A stretch of DNA of 64,000 nt from JBJSXJ01 sp044235425 (GTDB lineage: Bacteria; Planctomycetota; Planctomycetia; Pirellulales; Pirellulaceae). Location of the stretch: assembly GCA_044235425.1 (NCBI GenBank), contig JBIIHW010000003.1:1-64000 (forward strand), read 5' to 3'. Shown here piece after piece: positions 17,378-26,744 of this stretch (position 1 is the first letter of the stretch; every line of letters begins with the position of its first letter). Below the pieces are notes generated by a model that saw only the letters and a program-made list of their open reading frames with translations, made no database searches and had not been told where the DNA came from. The translations under genes were made by a program, and so were the position numbers.

Positions 17378-18698
17378 GGCAGACCCTCTCCCATTGCTGC
17401 TGCAACTGTTTCTCGTAATCCCGGCGACTTTCGATTTCGAGCCAAGCGGATGGCATGCGGGTCGCTGGGGGAGACGAAGTGCGTTGTACGGTGATCGACG
17501 GCATCGAGTGAGTTGGGCCATCGGCTGGATCTTGGATCACGATGCAATGCACCGGCAGAGATGATGCTCCTCGGCAATTCCAGAGCAGACGCCCAGCTGA
17601 GGTGGTGACGATCAAGGCTCTTCCGTTTCGCTCCAGTCGAGTCGGTAACGGTGCTTGATCCGGGGCGGGAATGAACCGAGCGAGCGAGTCAAGTAACCGG
17701 GGAATTCCGCTGGAACCGGGTGAGAGTTGTAGGTCCAGTTGATCGATGATGAAACGGATTTGCGTGTGATGCGCATGCAAGCTGGCGGCGATGCTCGCCG
17801 CGATCCGAATCGCCAGCTCCAGTTGTGGTGTTCCATCGAAGGTGGGGCCCGTGCCATCCCCACGAAACGCGGCCGTATCGATCGCCAGGGTGACATGGCA
17901 GCGGGCTACCGATTGACGTTCGGTGACGATCCAACTGTTTCGCCGAGCGGACTGGGCCCAGTGTATGCTTCGCAATCGATCACCGGGCCGATAGGGACGC
18001 AGACCAATGATCTCACCTTCCGCACCAGATCGATTGACCGTTGTGCCGCAGACATCGCGAACGACACCCTCCAGTAGCGGTGTGGACAATAAAGAAGTGA
18101 TGCGCGGCCATACCAGTAGTTCGCCATCAACCTGCACCGTTCGCGAGGCAGTGCCGATCCCAAAAGGAAAGCCTGTAACCAAAGCAGGGGCTGAATTCGG
18201 ATAGACTCCTCGCATCTCCGGCACAAATTCGAACTCAAACTCTGAGTGACTCCATGGGGCCACGCGCGCCACCGCCGCTATGGGCGCAGTCTCGTTTGAG
18301 CTCGGCGAATTTTGCTTGGAGTTCGGAAGGAAGAATCCATTTTGAATCGCAATTCCCCAAGCGGGAAAGGGAAATCGATTCGTGATCGTCAGGCGAACGC
18401 GGATCGTTTCCTGCTCACGGCACCGGCTACACTCAAACGATAGATTCGCCCGAATGCCAGCCAGGGACAGATGAGGCCAACCGAGCCCGATCAGCATGAC
18501 AGCGCCCAGCGCCGCGACGACGCTCCACACTCGCGGCTCGAGCACCAATGCCACCATCGCCGCCGCCAAACTGCCGATCAACAGCCAGCCGATGGGACGT
18601 CTCAGCCAACCGAGGTAGCGATTCCAAGAGGGGCAAAAATCATGGTTCAACAACTCGACCAAGCGGCGCATAGCCGCCGCCACTTTAAACCTGCTCAT
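17364..18698 (-). CDS. DUF58 domain protein
   Basis: A 444-residue protein with two adjacent membrane helices (about 38-75) and a C-terminal DUF58 region containing the signature YRPGDRLRSIHWAQSARR. DUF58 proteins nearly always accompany MoxR ATPases. They have a VWA-like fold and are thought to be MoxR partners, but their reaction is not established. It is the first gene of the operon that continues with the transglutaminase, MoxR, a small anchored protein and a permease. ATG 18698 has a weak AAGTGGA upstream; GTG 18707 is the alternative start. Confidence 0.88.
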   Translation of the reverse strand: MSRFKVAAAMRRLVELLNHDFCPSWNRYLGWLRRPIGWLLIGSLAAAMVALVLEPRVWSVVAALGAVMLIGLGWPHLSLAGIRANLSFECSRCREQETIRVRLTITNRFPFPAWGIAIQNGFFLPNSKQNSPSSNETAPIAAVARVAPWSHSEFEFEFVPEMRGVYPNSAPALVTGFPFGIGTASRTVQVDGELLVWPRITSLLSTPLLEGVVRDVCGTTVNRSGAEGEIIGLRPYRPGDRLRSIHWAQSARRNSWIVTERQSVARCHVTLAIDTAAFRGDGTGPTFDGTPQLELAIRIAASIAASLHAHHTQIRFIIDQLDLQLSPGSSGIPRLLDSLARFIPAPDQAPLPTRLERNGRALIVTTSAGRLLWNCRGASSLPVHCIVIQDPADGPTHSMPSITVQRTSSPPATRMPSAWLEIESRRDYEKQLQQQWERVCHESC

Positions 18699-18804
18699 GA
18701 TATCCACTTCAGCTTTCAGGCCGAGCGACGTGTTTGTCGACGAGGCGAACTCATCGCGACAAAACGGCTACACCTGAAACGCACGGAAAGAATTCGGGGA
18801 AGAA

Positions 18805-19392
18805 CTAAATGAGTTCTGACCCGATCGCTGGCGGACCGCGAATGGGTACCGTCGAGAGCAAGCGTGCGCTGTGGATTGACGGAGTTAAAATCGTGGCCTG
18901 GCCCACGAGCGCTTCACTGACCGTTTTATCGTCGAAGTCGTCCAGGATCGTGGCTTGTGCCAAATGGCGACAGACAGCACAGTGCCGAGCATCGTGTTGG
19001 TCTGGCTCGGTATCACGTTCCTGACCACTTTCACCCCGCCGCGCTGTCTGACTTTGATCGGTACCATGACTGTCATGGCAATCCGCGTGCGAGTGATCCT
19101 CGTCACCACCTGGCTGTTGATGGCTGTCGGCATGGTGATGGCCAGTAGCATAGTGATGGCCAGTAGCATAGTGATGGCCAGTAGCATAGTGATGGCCAGT
19201 AGCATAGTGATGGCCAGTAGCATAGTGATGGCCAGTAGCATGGTGATGACACTGTTCGCCCGACCATGCGTGCCCGGCATGCGGCTGAGCATGATGATGC
19301 TCGACTTCATGGAACGAGTGCTCAAAACAGGCCAACAGCAGCAGCCAAGCTGCGAGGGCGGCGGCAATCGAATTGCGAGCAACGTGACGCAT
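18805..19392 (-). CDS. Secreted His-rich tandem-repeat protein
   Basis: A 195-residue protein. A signal peptide or anchor (MRHVARNSIAAALAAWLLLLA) is followed by HHxHHH-type clusters and six tandem copies of ATGHHY (HHYATG), then further His/Asp-rich sequence and a C-terminal HCAVCRHLAQA segment. The CxxC-H element and overall plan recall small periplasmic proteins of the DUF2946 type. The His density predicts binding of Zn, Cu, Ni or Co outside the cytoplasm (inference). ATG 19392 is chosen because the signal peptide starts there; the frame is open to TTG 19476. The gene is on the same strand as, and about 106 bases upstream of, the DUF58 operon. Confidence 0.65.
   Translation of the reverse strand: MRHVARNSIAAALAAWLLLLACFEHSFHEVEHHHAQPHAGHAWSGEQCHHHATGHHYATGHHYATGHHYATGHHYATGHHYATGHHHADSHQQPGGDEDHSHADCHDSHGTDQSQTARRGESGQERDTEPDQHDARHCAVCRHLAQATILDDFDDKTVSEALVGQATILTPSIHSARLLSTVPIRGPPAIGSELI
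19137..19244 (-). repeat. 18-bp tandem repeat, six copies
   Basis: Six head-to-tail copies of gatggccagtagcatagt (plus strand); the last copy has one change (tggt for tagt). They encode the ATGHHY repeats of the His-rich protein on the minus strand. The near-identity at DNA level indicates recent duplication. Confidence 0.95.
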
Positions 19393-19674
19393 GATTAAGC
19401 CGAGCAGATTTAGAGCAGAGGCGTTTCCTCGAGGCATCCTGCGGCGCATTCTGAGCTCGACCTGCGGAGTCGTCAACCCAATTCGCCGGATTTTAACGAT
19501 TTACGACGAAGGCGTTGGGTGTCGTTGAGATCGAAATCCTGCAGCGGTTGCCGGCAGGTTTGTCTCCCGGGCTGGACATTCCCGCGCGCGGTAGCGTACG
19601 ATTTTGCCGAATTCTCCTCGCGTCGTTCGTCAACCGACTCGATCAAATAAGCCCAGGGAAAAAGGATAGTAGAG

Positions 19675-21735
19675 ATGTCTTTAGCGGATATGAGTCGCGA
19701 GCAGTTGTCGATTAATACCATTCGCACGCTAGCCATGGACGGAGTGCAGCAGGCCAACAGTGGGCATCCGGGCACGCCCATGGCGCTGGCCCCCGTCGCC
19801 TACTCGATCTGGAACGAGGCGCTGCGTTACGATCCCGCGGCCCCGCACTGGCCAGGCCGCGACCGCTTCGTACTCTCCTGCGGCCACGCTTCGATGTTGC
19901 TCTACGCGCTCCTGCATCTGGCTGGAGTCAAGAAAGTAGACCATCACGGGAAGCTGCTTAATGAGCCTGCGATTGGACTCGATGACCTGAAGAAGTTCCG
20001 TCAGCTGCACAGTCCCTGTGCGGGCCATCCCGAATACGGGGAGGCTGCTGGAATTGAAATGACAACCGGCCCTCTTGGCCAAGGTGTTGCGACGAGTGTG
20101 GGGATGGCGGTCGCCGCCAAGTGGTTTGCCGCTCGCTACAACAAGCCTGGCTTCGATCTCTTCGGCTACAACACGTACGCGCTTTGCAGTGATGGGGACA
20201 TCATGGAAGGCGTCGCGTGCGAAGCGGCCTCCGTCGCCGGTCACCTGAAACTCAATAACCTCGTCTGGATCTATGATGACAATCGCATCACGATTGAGGG
20301 TGAGACCGAACTGGCGTTCAGCGAGAACGTCGCCGAGCGGTTCCGGGGCTTGGGTTGGAACACGGTGCACGTCGATGATGCGAACGATTTGCCGGCCTTC
20401 CGAGCGGCGATCAAGTCGTTTCATGAATGCAGCGACAAGCCGACGTTGATCATCGTTCGCAGTATCATCGGTTACGGTTCACCGAATAAGGCCAATAGTC
20501 ACAACGCCCACGGTGCACCGCTGGGTGAAGAAGAAATCAAGCTTACCAAACGCGCCTACGGTTGGCCGGAAGATGAAAAGTTCCTCGTTCCCGATGCTGC
20601 TCGAGCCGACTTCCAGCAAGGTCTCGGTGCTCGCGGCACCGCCGCTCGTGATCACTGGGAAAAAATGTTCGCCGACTACTCGGCGAAGTTCCCCACCGAA
20701 GCCGCTCAGTTGCAGTCGATTTGGGCCGGTCAGTTGCCCGCTGGCTGGGATCAGTCGATCCCGGTATTTGCCGCCGACGCGAAGGGCCTCGCAACTCGCG
20801 TTTCGTCCGGCAAAGTGCTCAATGGGCTCGCCGCCGGTTTGCCCTGGCTCGTCGGTGGTTCCGCCGACTTGGCTCCGTCCACGATGACGATGCTGGAGAG
20901 TGCCGAAGCCGGACACTTCGGGCATCACAATTATGGCGGCCGAAACATGCACTTCGGCATTCGCGAACATTCGATGGGGTCGATTTGCAACGGGATGGCA
21001 CTGAGTGGCCTTCGGTCCTACGGAGCGACCTTCTTTGTATTCAGCGATTTTGTCCGCCCCTCCGTGCGACTCAGCGCCCTCATGAAGCTGCCCGTGATCT
21101 ACGTGTTCACCCATGATTCCATCGGTCTGGGTGAAGACGGACCCACGCATCAGCCAGTGGAACATCTCGCCGCTTGCCGAGCGATTCCTGGTTTGCTGGT
21201 CATGCGACCCGGTGACGCGAACGAAGTTGCCGAGGCCTATCGCACAGCCGTCGGTGGTCCACCTCGTCCTACCGCGATGGTACTGAGCCGCCAAAATGTC
21301 CCGACTCTCGATCGCTCAAAATTCGCCGCCGCGACAGGTACGGCTCGAGGTGGCTACATCCTGGCTGATGCGGCGGGTGGCCAGCCCAGCGCCATAATCA
21401 TGGCGACCGGAACGGAATTGCCCATCGCGCTCACCGCGTATGAACAACTCACGGCAGAAGGAGTGGCAGTGCGCCTGGTGAGTTTGCCGTGCTGGGAACT
21501 CTTCGACGAGCAGGATCAAGCCTACCGAGATTCCGTGCTGCCTCCTGGCGTTACCGCTCGAGTGGCCGTGGAAGCGGGGCTGAAGTTTGGCTGGGAGCGC
21601 TACCTCGGCTCTAGTGGTCGCTTCGTCGGCATGTCCAGCTTTGGTGCGTCCGCTCCCGCGGGAACCCTGTACAAGCACTTTGGGATCACGCCCGAGCGAG
21701 TCGCGGCAGAAGTCAAAGCGGCACTCGGTAAGTAG
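19675..21735 (+). CDS. tkt: Transketolase
   Basis: A 686-residue full-length thiamine-diphosphate enzyme of the pentose phosphate pathway. It transfers two-carbon ketol units between sugar phosphates. The N-terminal NSGHPGTPMALAP, the ThDP motif (SDGDIMEGVACEA through LVWIYDDN), the Pyr-domain IREHSMGSICNGMAL and the THDSIGLGEDGPTHQPVEH segment are all present. The AAGGA before ATG 19675 supports the start. It is transcribed away from the His-rich protein gene. The following unknown secreted protein gene begins 42 bases downstream. Confidence 0.97.
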   Translation: MSLADMSREQLSINTIRTLAMDGVQQANSGHPGTPMALAPVAYSIWNEALRYDPAAPHWPGRDRFVLSCGHASMLLYALLHLAGVKKVDHHGKLLNEPAIGLDDLKKFRQLHSPCAGHPEYGEAAGIEMTTGPLGQGVATSVGMAVAAKWFAARYNKPGFDLFGYNTYALCSDGDIMEGVACEAASVAGHLKLNNLVWIYDDNRITIEGETELAFSENVAERFRGLGWNTVHVDDANDLPAFRAAIKSFHECSDKPTLIIVRSIIGYGSPNKANSHNAHGAPLGEEEIKLTKRAYGWPEDEKFLVPDAARADFQQGLGARGTAARDHWEKMFADYSAKFPTEAAQLQSIWAGQLPAGWDQSIPVFAADAKGLATRVSSGKVLNGLAAGLPWLVGGSADLAPSTMTMLESAEAGHFGHHNYGGRNMHFGIREHSMGSICNGMALSGLRSYGATFFVFSDFVRPSVRLSALMKLPVIYVFTHDSIGLGEDGPTHQPVEHLAACRAIPGLLVMRPGDANEVAEAYRTAVGGPPRPTAMVLSRQNVPTLDRSKFAAATGTARGGYILADAAGGQPSAIIMATGTELPIALTAYEQLTAEGVAVRLVSLPCWELFDEQDQAYRDSVLPPGVTARVAVEAGLKFGWERYLGSSGRFVGMSSFGASAPAGTLYKHFGITPERVAAEVKAALGK

Positions 21736-21777
21736 TCACGTTTCACTTCCCCATCGGTTGTTTCTCAGGAGTTATCG

Positions 21778-22491
21778 ATGAGTTGCTGGCTCGTTGGGTT
21801 ACGTTATCGTGCCATTGGTTTCATTCAGCCTGTCACGATCGCTCACGACATACTGCCAGGCCTCTTGCCGTTGGCCTTCGTGCTGTGCCTGTCGGCTGCG
21901 CCCGTCCGGGCTCAAGATCAACCGGCCTCCGCCGCAGCCCAAGCCGTGACGGCCCGCGTCAGTAAAAATGTAGATTCTGATAACCAAGAAACAGTCAACA
22001 AGGAACCAGCGAAAACAGCTACTGAGAAGAAAGCTACTGAGAAGAAAGCTACTGAGAAGAAAGATACTGAGAAAGAAGTGTCTGCAGAGAAGGAAGCGCC
22101 GGTCGACAAAGAAGCACTGTACAAGAAATTTGCGGAGTCGATGACGGGCGTTAAGTTGGTCGGGCAATTCACCGTTCGTGGCAAGGAGAACGACAAACCC
22201 GCTCGTGACGAATACACGATCCTCAGCGCTACGAAAATGGAGAACGGTGATTACTGGCTCATCAAGGCTCGCATTCAATATGGGAAAAACGATCTCACCA
22301 TTCCCATGCCGCTGCAAGTGAAATGGGCCGGGAAAACCCCCGTCATCACCCTGGACCAAGTTTCTATTCCGGGGCTGGGCACGTTCAGCTCGCGAGTCGT
22401 AATCGACGGCACGATGTACGCTGGCACGTGGACTCACGATAAGGTGGGTGGGCACATGTTCGGCACCATTGAGAAACTGCCACAGGAATGA
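21778..22491 (+). CDS. Secreted protein with Lys/Glu-repeat linker, unknown
   Basis: A 237-residue protein. An N-terminal hydrophobic segment (about residues 27-42) ending APVRAQ suggests a signal peptide. Residues about 80-115 are ATEKK repeats, with four near-identical 15-bp units at about 22018-22075. A folded C-terminal domain from about 118 (KFAESMTGVKLVGQFTVRG to FGTIEKLPQE) looks like a beta-rich binding domain. No family is recognised. AGGAG at 21768-21772 precedes ATG 21778. The stop overlaps the kdsB start by four bases (ATGA), so it is co-translated with kdsB although no functional link is obvious. Confidence 0.7.
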   Translation: MSCWLVGLRYRAIGFIQPVTIAHDILPGLLPLAFVLCLSAAPVRAQDQPASAAAQAVTARVSKNVDSDNQETVNKEPAKTATEKKATEKKATEKKDTEKEVSAEKEAPVDKEALYKKFAESMTGVKLVGQFTVRGKENDKPARDEYTILSATKMENGDYWLIKARIQYGKNDLTIPMPLQVKWAGKTPVITLDQVSIPGLGTFSSRVVIDGTMYAGTWTHDKVGGHMFGTIEKLPQE

Positions 22492-23237
22492 TCAGTTACA
22501 TCGTCATTCCCGCTCGACTCGCGTCCACTCGATTGCCGCGCAAGCTGCTGCTGCGCGAGACTGGCAAAACGGTCTTGCAGCATACCTATGAATCGGCGAG
22601 CCGAGCGGTGCGACCGGCGGGTATCATTGTCGCCGCCGATGATGCGGAAATTGCGCAGGAAGTAGAGCGGTTTGGTGGTCGAGTGGTGATGACGAGTCCC
22701 GATTGTGCCAGTGGAACCGATCGAGTGGCGGAGGTAGCGCGGCAGCTTCCGGACGTCGATTTGTTGGTGAATGTTCAGGGGGATGAGCCGGACATTTCGG
22801 CGGCCGCGATTGATCTGGCGATCGAGTTGCTGGAGGTCAACCCACTCGCCACGATGGCCACGCTCGCCACGCCAATCCAGACGCGTGAAAAACTACTTGA
22901 TCCCGCCTGCGTCAAAGTGGTTTTTAACCAAGCAGGTCGAGCACTGTATTTCAGTCGCAGCCCGATCCCGTACGCACGCACTTGGGACGACTCCCTGCTC
23001 ACCGACCAACCCGCCCACTTTTTCCAGCACATTGGCCTTTATGCCTACCGGCGGGATTTTCTCCTGCGACTCGCAGCCTTGCCACGGAGCGATGCGGAAA
23101 TACTGGAAAGTCTGGAGCAGCTCCGAGTTCTTCACGCAGGCCATGACATTCAGGTGGGCGTGATCGACGAACCCGCCATCGGAATTGACACTGCCGAAGA
23201 TTATCGGGCCTTTGTCAGTCGTCACTCGGGTCGCTAG
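22488..23237 (+). CDS. kdsB: 3-deoxy-manno-octulosonate cytidylyltransferase (CMP-KDO synthetase)
   Basis: A 249-residue enzyme that activates KDO with CTP for lipopolysaccharide inner-core synthesis. The N-terminal IPARLASTRLPRKLL is the nucleotide-binding signature, and NVQGDEPDISA and FQHIGLYAYRRDFL are also typical. It implies that this organism makes KDO-containing lipopolysaccharide. It is translationally coupled to the preceding gene. pyrG, which makes the CTP substrate, follows 48 bases downstream, so cofactor supply and use are co-located. Confidence 0.95.
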   Translation: MISYIVIPARLASTRLPRKLLLRETGKTVLQHTYESASRAVRPAGIIVAADDAEIAQEVERFGGRVVMTSPDCASGTDRVAEVARQLPDVDLLVNVQGDEPDISAAAIDLAIELLEVNPLATMATLATPIQTREKLLDPACVKVVFNQAGRALYFSRSPIPYARTWDDSLLTDQPAHFFQHIGLYAYRRDFLLRLAALPRSDAEILESLEQLRVLHAGHDIQVGVIDEPAIGIDTAEDYRAFVSRHSGR

Positions 23238-23284
23238 GATGGTCGCTTACGGCGACGTTCTGTTTTTAGGCTGAGGAGGACGCG

Positions 23285-24919
23285 ATGACCAAACACATTT
23301 TTGTAACCGGTGGTGTGGTCAGTTCTTTGGGAAAAGGATTGACCAGCGCATCGATCGGAATGTTGCTCGAACGACACGGCTTGCGCGTCAAAATGCAAAA
23401 GCTCGATCCCTACATCAACGTTGATCCGGGCACGATGAGTCCCTATCAGCACGGTGAGGTGTATGTCTTAGATGACGGCAGTGAGACGGACCTGGATTTA
23501 GGTCACTACGAACGGTTCACCAACAGCCCGCTTACCCGCGATTCCAATTACACCACCGGCCAGATCTACCTCTCCGTAATCGAAAAAGAACGACGCGGCG
23601 AATTCTTGGGTAAAACGGTCCAGGTCATTCCGCATATCACCAACGAGATCAAAGATTGCATCCACAAACTAGCGGACGATGAGACCGATGTCGTGATCAC
23701 TGAAATCGGTGGCACCGTCGGCGACATTGAAAGTCAGCCGTTCCTGGAAGCGATTCGGCAGTTCTCATTGGATGTTGGGAAGGAAAACTGCCTCTATATT
23801 CACCTCACGCTGGTGCCCTATCTGAAAGCGGCTGGGGAGCTGAAAACGAAACCCACTCAGTACTCCGTCGGACAACTGCGGGAAATCGGCATTCAGCCTG
23901 ACATCCTGGTTTGCCGAAGTGAGAAAGCAATCAGCCACGACGATCGACAAAAAATCGCGCTGTTTTGCAATGTGCCAATCGAAGCGGTGATTGAAGAACG
24001 CGACAAGGAGTTTTCGATTTACGAAGTACCGCTCAGCTTGGTCGAAAACCGACTCGACACTTTTATCATCCGGAAACTCAATCTCTCCGCTGGTAAAATC
24101 GATCTCACCGATTGGCGGCAAATTCTGCACTATCTGCGCAATCCCGAACATGAAATCAGCATTGCCGTGGTGGGGAAGTACGCGGAACACAAGGATGCGT
24201 ACAAATCCATTTACGAGGCGATCGATCACGCCGGTATTCAGCATCGCTCGCTGGTACGCGTGGCACGAATTCAAAGTGAGACGATTGAAACGGAAGGCCC
24301 CGAGCGGCTGCTGAGCGGTTACGACGGGATTCTCGTTCCGGGCGGATTTGGGGAACGCGGCATCGAAGGCAAGATTGAAGCGATTCGCTATGCTCGCGAG
24401 CGCAATATTCCGTTTTTCGGCATCTGTCTGGGAATGCAATGTGCTGTCATTGAGTATGGCCGAAACCAGATGGGACTGCAGGGTGCTCACTCCACCGAAT
24501 TCAGTCGTGACACACCGCATCCGGTCATCTGTCTGCTCGATGAACAGCGTAATATCGTGCACAAAGGTGGCACGATGCGGTTGGGAGCTCAAGATGCAGC
24601 GCTCGACCCCGCCAGCCGCTCGCGCGAGTGCTACGGTTCTACGAGCATCAACGAACGCCATCGGCATCGCTACGAGTTCAACAATGTATACCGCCAGCAG
24701 TTCCTTGCCAACGGCATGCTTGTGGCCGGTACTAGTCCCGATCGAGGACTTGTGGAAATCATCGAATTGCCGGACCATCCGTGGTTTGTAGCCGTGCAGT
24801 TCCATCCCGAATTCAAATCGAAACCGACTCAGGCCCATCCGCTGTTTGCGGGGTTTGTCGAGGCGGCCATCGAGCGACGTCGCAATCGCGGCAGTCGCAC
24901 GGTAGAGATGATGAGTTAA
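23285..24919 (+). CDS. pyrG: CTP synthase
   Basis: A 544-residue full-length enzyme that aminates UTP to CTP using glutamine and ATP. The synthetase domain begins MTKHIFVTGGVVSSLGKG and contains the DPYINVDPGTMSP and GGTVGDIES motifs. The class I glutamine amidotransferase domain carries the nucleophile C381 in FGICLGMQ and a C-terminal VQFHPEF His/Glu pair. GAGGAGGA lies just before the ATG. Its position behind kdsB fits a CTP-dependent envelope pathway. Confidence 0.98.
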   Translation: MTKHIFVTGGVVSSLGKGLTSASIGMLLERHGLRVKMQKLDPYINVDPGTMSPYQHGEVYVLDDGSETDLDLGHYERFTNSPLTRDSNYTTGQIYLSVIEKERRGEFLGKTVQVIPHITNEIKDCIHKLADDETDVVITEIGGTVGDIESQPFLEAIRQFSLDVGKENCLYIHLTLVPYLKAAGELKTKPTQYSVGQLREIGIQPDILVCRSEKAISHDDRQKIALFCNVPIEAVIEERDKEFSIYEVPLSLVENRLDTFIIRKLNLSAGKIDLTDWRQILHYLRNPEHEISIAVVGKYAEHKDAYKSIYEAIDHAGIQHRSLVRVARIQSETIETEGPERLLSGYDGILVPGGFGERGIEGKIEAIRYARERNIPFFGICLGMQCAVIEYGRNQMGLQGAHSTEFSRDTPHPVICLLDEQRNIVHKGGTMRLGAQDAALDPASRSRECYGSTSINERHRHRYEFNNVYRQQFLANGMLVAGTSPDRGLVEIIELPDHPWFVAVQFHPEFKSKPTQAHPLFAGFVEAAIERRRNRGSRTVEMMS

Positions 24920-25015
24920 GTCAGTTGCACTCGTGCTACTGACTTCGTTTTTTCCCGAAGGTTGTCTCTCCCAAACAACTCACTCACAGGTTGCTCAGCA
25001 AGGAGCACGCTCGCT

Positions 25016-25615
25016 ATGAAAATTTCTCAGCCTCTACTGCCCACGTGGCTGGCGTTCCTACTGATCGGAATGAGCTGTGGTTCAGTCGCCGCCAGCCAGC
25101 CGACCGGCACCATGGCAAGTGGGAATGTCTGTCAAGCGAACGCGAACGAGGAAAAGCCAGCAGCCACGGTGCTCGACGTTGCCAAAGCGACGAACAAGCT
25201 GGAGGTCAGAGTTTCGCAGATCGGTTATCGCGACACGTTACTCTTCTACACCTTTGAGCAGCCGCGCATCATCGTCAAGTTTCAAATTGGCAATCAAGAT
25301 AAAAAATTCCCCATGACGGGGATGATCTATGTTTTCGCGGCGGATGTCACCCGCGAACAAATGGACAAGTGGCTCAACAATCAACACTCGGATGCACTCT
25401 TTCCCGAAGTTCCCAAGCCACTTGCTACCCATCCGATTCCCGCCAATGCTTGCCAGGTGACAGAGCACAAATTTCTGGATCGCGGCAAATTTGGGCTGGG
25501 CGAATTCGAAAACTACGAAGTGCAGTTCTCCGTGAAGGATCATACAGACAAGTCGGGAATTCAGGTGAAGGCTTTTTCTGGTGCAACGAAAGTCCACATT
25601 CCTGTGAAGCAGTAA
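25016..25615 (+). CDS. Small secreted protein, unknown
   Basis: A 199-residue protein. Signal peptide at residues 1 to about 27 (MKISQPLLPTWLAFLLIGMS..). The mature part starts with a low-complexity linker, then a compact domain (LEVRVSQIGYRDTLLFYTFEQPRIIVKF onward, residues about 62-195) rich in beta-strand pattern. No family is recognised. ATG 25016 is chosen over 24962 because AAGGAG (about 25000-25005) precedes it and the signal peptide begins there. It follows pyrG in the same direction after about 96 bases. Confidence 0.65.
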   Translation: MKISQPLLPTWLAFLLIGMSCGSVAASQPTGTMASGNVCQANANEEKPAATVLDVAKATNKLEVRVSQIGYRDTLLFYTFEQPRIIVKFQIGNQDKKFPMTGMIYVFAADVTREQMDKWLNNQHSDALFPEVPKPLATHPIPANACQVTEHKFLDRGKFGLGEFENYEVQFSVKDHTDKSGIQVKAFSGATKVHIPVKQ

Positions 25616-25699
25616 GGTGAGGATAAGAGCTAAAGATATCGAGTAGCGCCACTGGAAAAGTTAAGTGGCAGTGATCATTAAGTCGAAGGGAGCTAGGTG

Positions 25700-26023
25700 A
25701 TGGCTGGGGATCAAGAAGAGACGAAAGCGGTAGCGGATGGGGCAGGTGAGGACGATCCACTGGCGAAGGCCAAAATTCCACCCGTGTCGATGTCGTCCCT
25801 GGTGCAAATGATTGCCAGTCAAGTCTTAGTCAATCTGGGACTTTATCCCGATCCTGTGATGAAGAAGTCGGTAGTTCGCCCGAACCTGGCGCGGCACCAC
25901 ATCGACACGTTAGCAATGCTGCAGGAGAAGACGCAGGGTAATCTGACGGAAGAAGAACGTCAGATGTTAGAGCACATTCTGCGAGATGTGCGGCTGATGT
26001 ACATCCAGGCCACGAAAACTTGA
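25700..26023 (+). CDS. DUF1844 domain protein
   Basis: A 107-residue acidic protein. Residues about 30-105 match the DUF1844 pattern: PPVSMSSLVQMIASQVLVNLG, then HHIDTLAMLQEKTQGNL, then EEERQMLEHILRDVR. The family is small, soluble and of unknown function, and is common in planctomycetes and deltaproteobacteria. GAAGGGAG lies eight bases before ATG 25700; GTG 25697 would add one residue. No operon partner is obvious. Confidence 0.85.
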   Translation: MAGDQEETKAVADGAGEDDPLAKAKIPPVSMSSLVQMIASQVLVNLGLYPDPVMKKSVVRPNLARHHIDTLAMLQEKTQGNLTEEERQMLEHILRDVRLMYIQATKT

Positions 26024-26058
26024 CAATTCGCCCGCCATCGAACTAGACTCGCTCCGAC

Positions 26059-26592
26059 GTGAGCAACATGAACCGACCTAATCTCTTGATCGCTGTTTCT
26101 CGTTTACCGCAGCGATTGCGCTGGGCTTGGTCGTGGCTGCTGATCGCGCTCACGTGGCAGGGGCCGGTGCCTTTGATTCATTGCCATGCGGCGGAAGTCA
26201 ATTTGGCTAGCCCGGATCATGAATGGCTGGCCAGTCATCTGTGTCATTATCACCTGGCCGCACTGTTGACCGGTAACCACGTCAGGGGCTGGCATCTCCA
26301 TTTGGCCTATCCTGAGGCACCTGACGGTGATGCGGATCACAGCTCCCAGGATTCGACGAGACCAAGTACCAAACGCGTGCTGATGGAAACCAGTGATCCG
26401 GGATTTTCTCGCGTGATCAGCGATGCGGCGCGAGCCTGCTGTGGTCCGCTCGCTGTCAATCAGCTGGCCGAAGTAACCGCCGCGATTGCTCCGACCGCAG
26501 CGATTGGTCACGTGCAAATACGTGGAACGTTCTTTACCACGTTTGCTGCCGCTCTAGCGCTACCGCTGCGCTTTGGCATTCTTCGCGTTTGA
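26059..26592 (+). CDS. Putative exported protein with His-rich segments, before the metal-efflux genes
   Basis: A 177-residue protein. Hydrophobic N-terminal segment (LRWAWSWLLIALTWQGPVPLIHCHA) followed by a His-containing region (HLCHYHLAALLTGNH, HLHLAYPE) and a C-terminal hydrophobic stretch. No family is recognised. The start is uncertain: GTG 26059 or ATG 26068, neither with a good ribosome site. It lies about 150 bases upstream of the RND adaptor gene in the same direction. Like the His-rich protein at 18805-19392, it may bind metal in the periplasm (inference). Confidence 0.5.
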   Translation: MSNMNRPNLLIAVSRLPQRLRWAWSWLLIALTWQGPVPLIHCHAAEVNLASPDHEWLASHLCHYHLAALLTGNHVRGWHLHLAYPEAPDGDADHSSQDSTRPSTKRVLMETSDPGFSRVISDAARACCGPLAVNQLAEVTAAIAPTAAIGHVQIRGTFFTTFAAALALPLRFGILRV

Positions 26593-26744
26593 TTTCGTCG
26601 GCCTTATTGGCTTCTCGTTGATCGGCAAATGAGCTTGGCACGAATGCTGCTCGGCCGATCTAAAGCCCCGCAGTTACTCGGGCGGGATGGCGAATCAATT
26701 TTCTTTGTGGCTGGTTTTGGTTGTCTGTGGAATCGAGGTGAGAG

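Noticed and set aside
19137..19244. CRISPR-like short repeats
   Set aside because: The copies are contiguous without spacers and encode an in-frame His repeat.
23765..24838. 357-residue open frame on the minus strand
   Set aside because: It is antisense to pyrG, which is complete and unmistakable.
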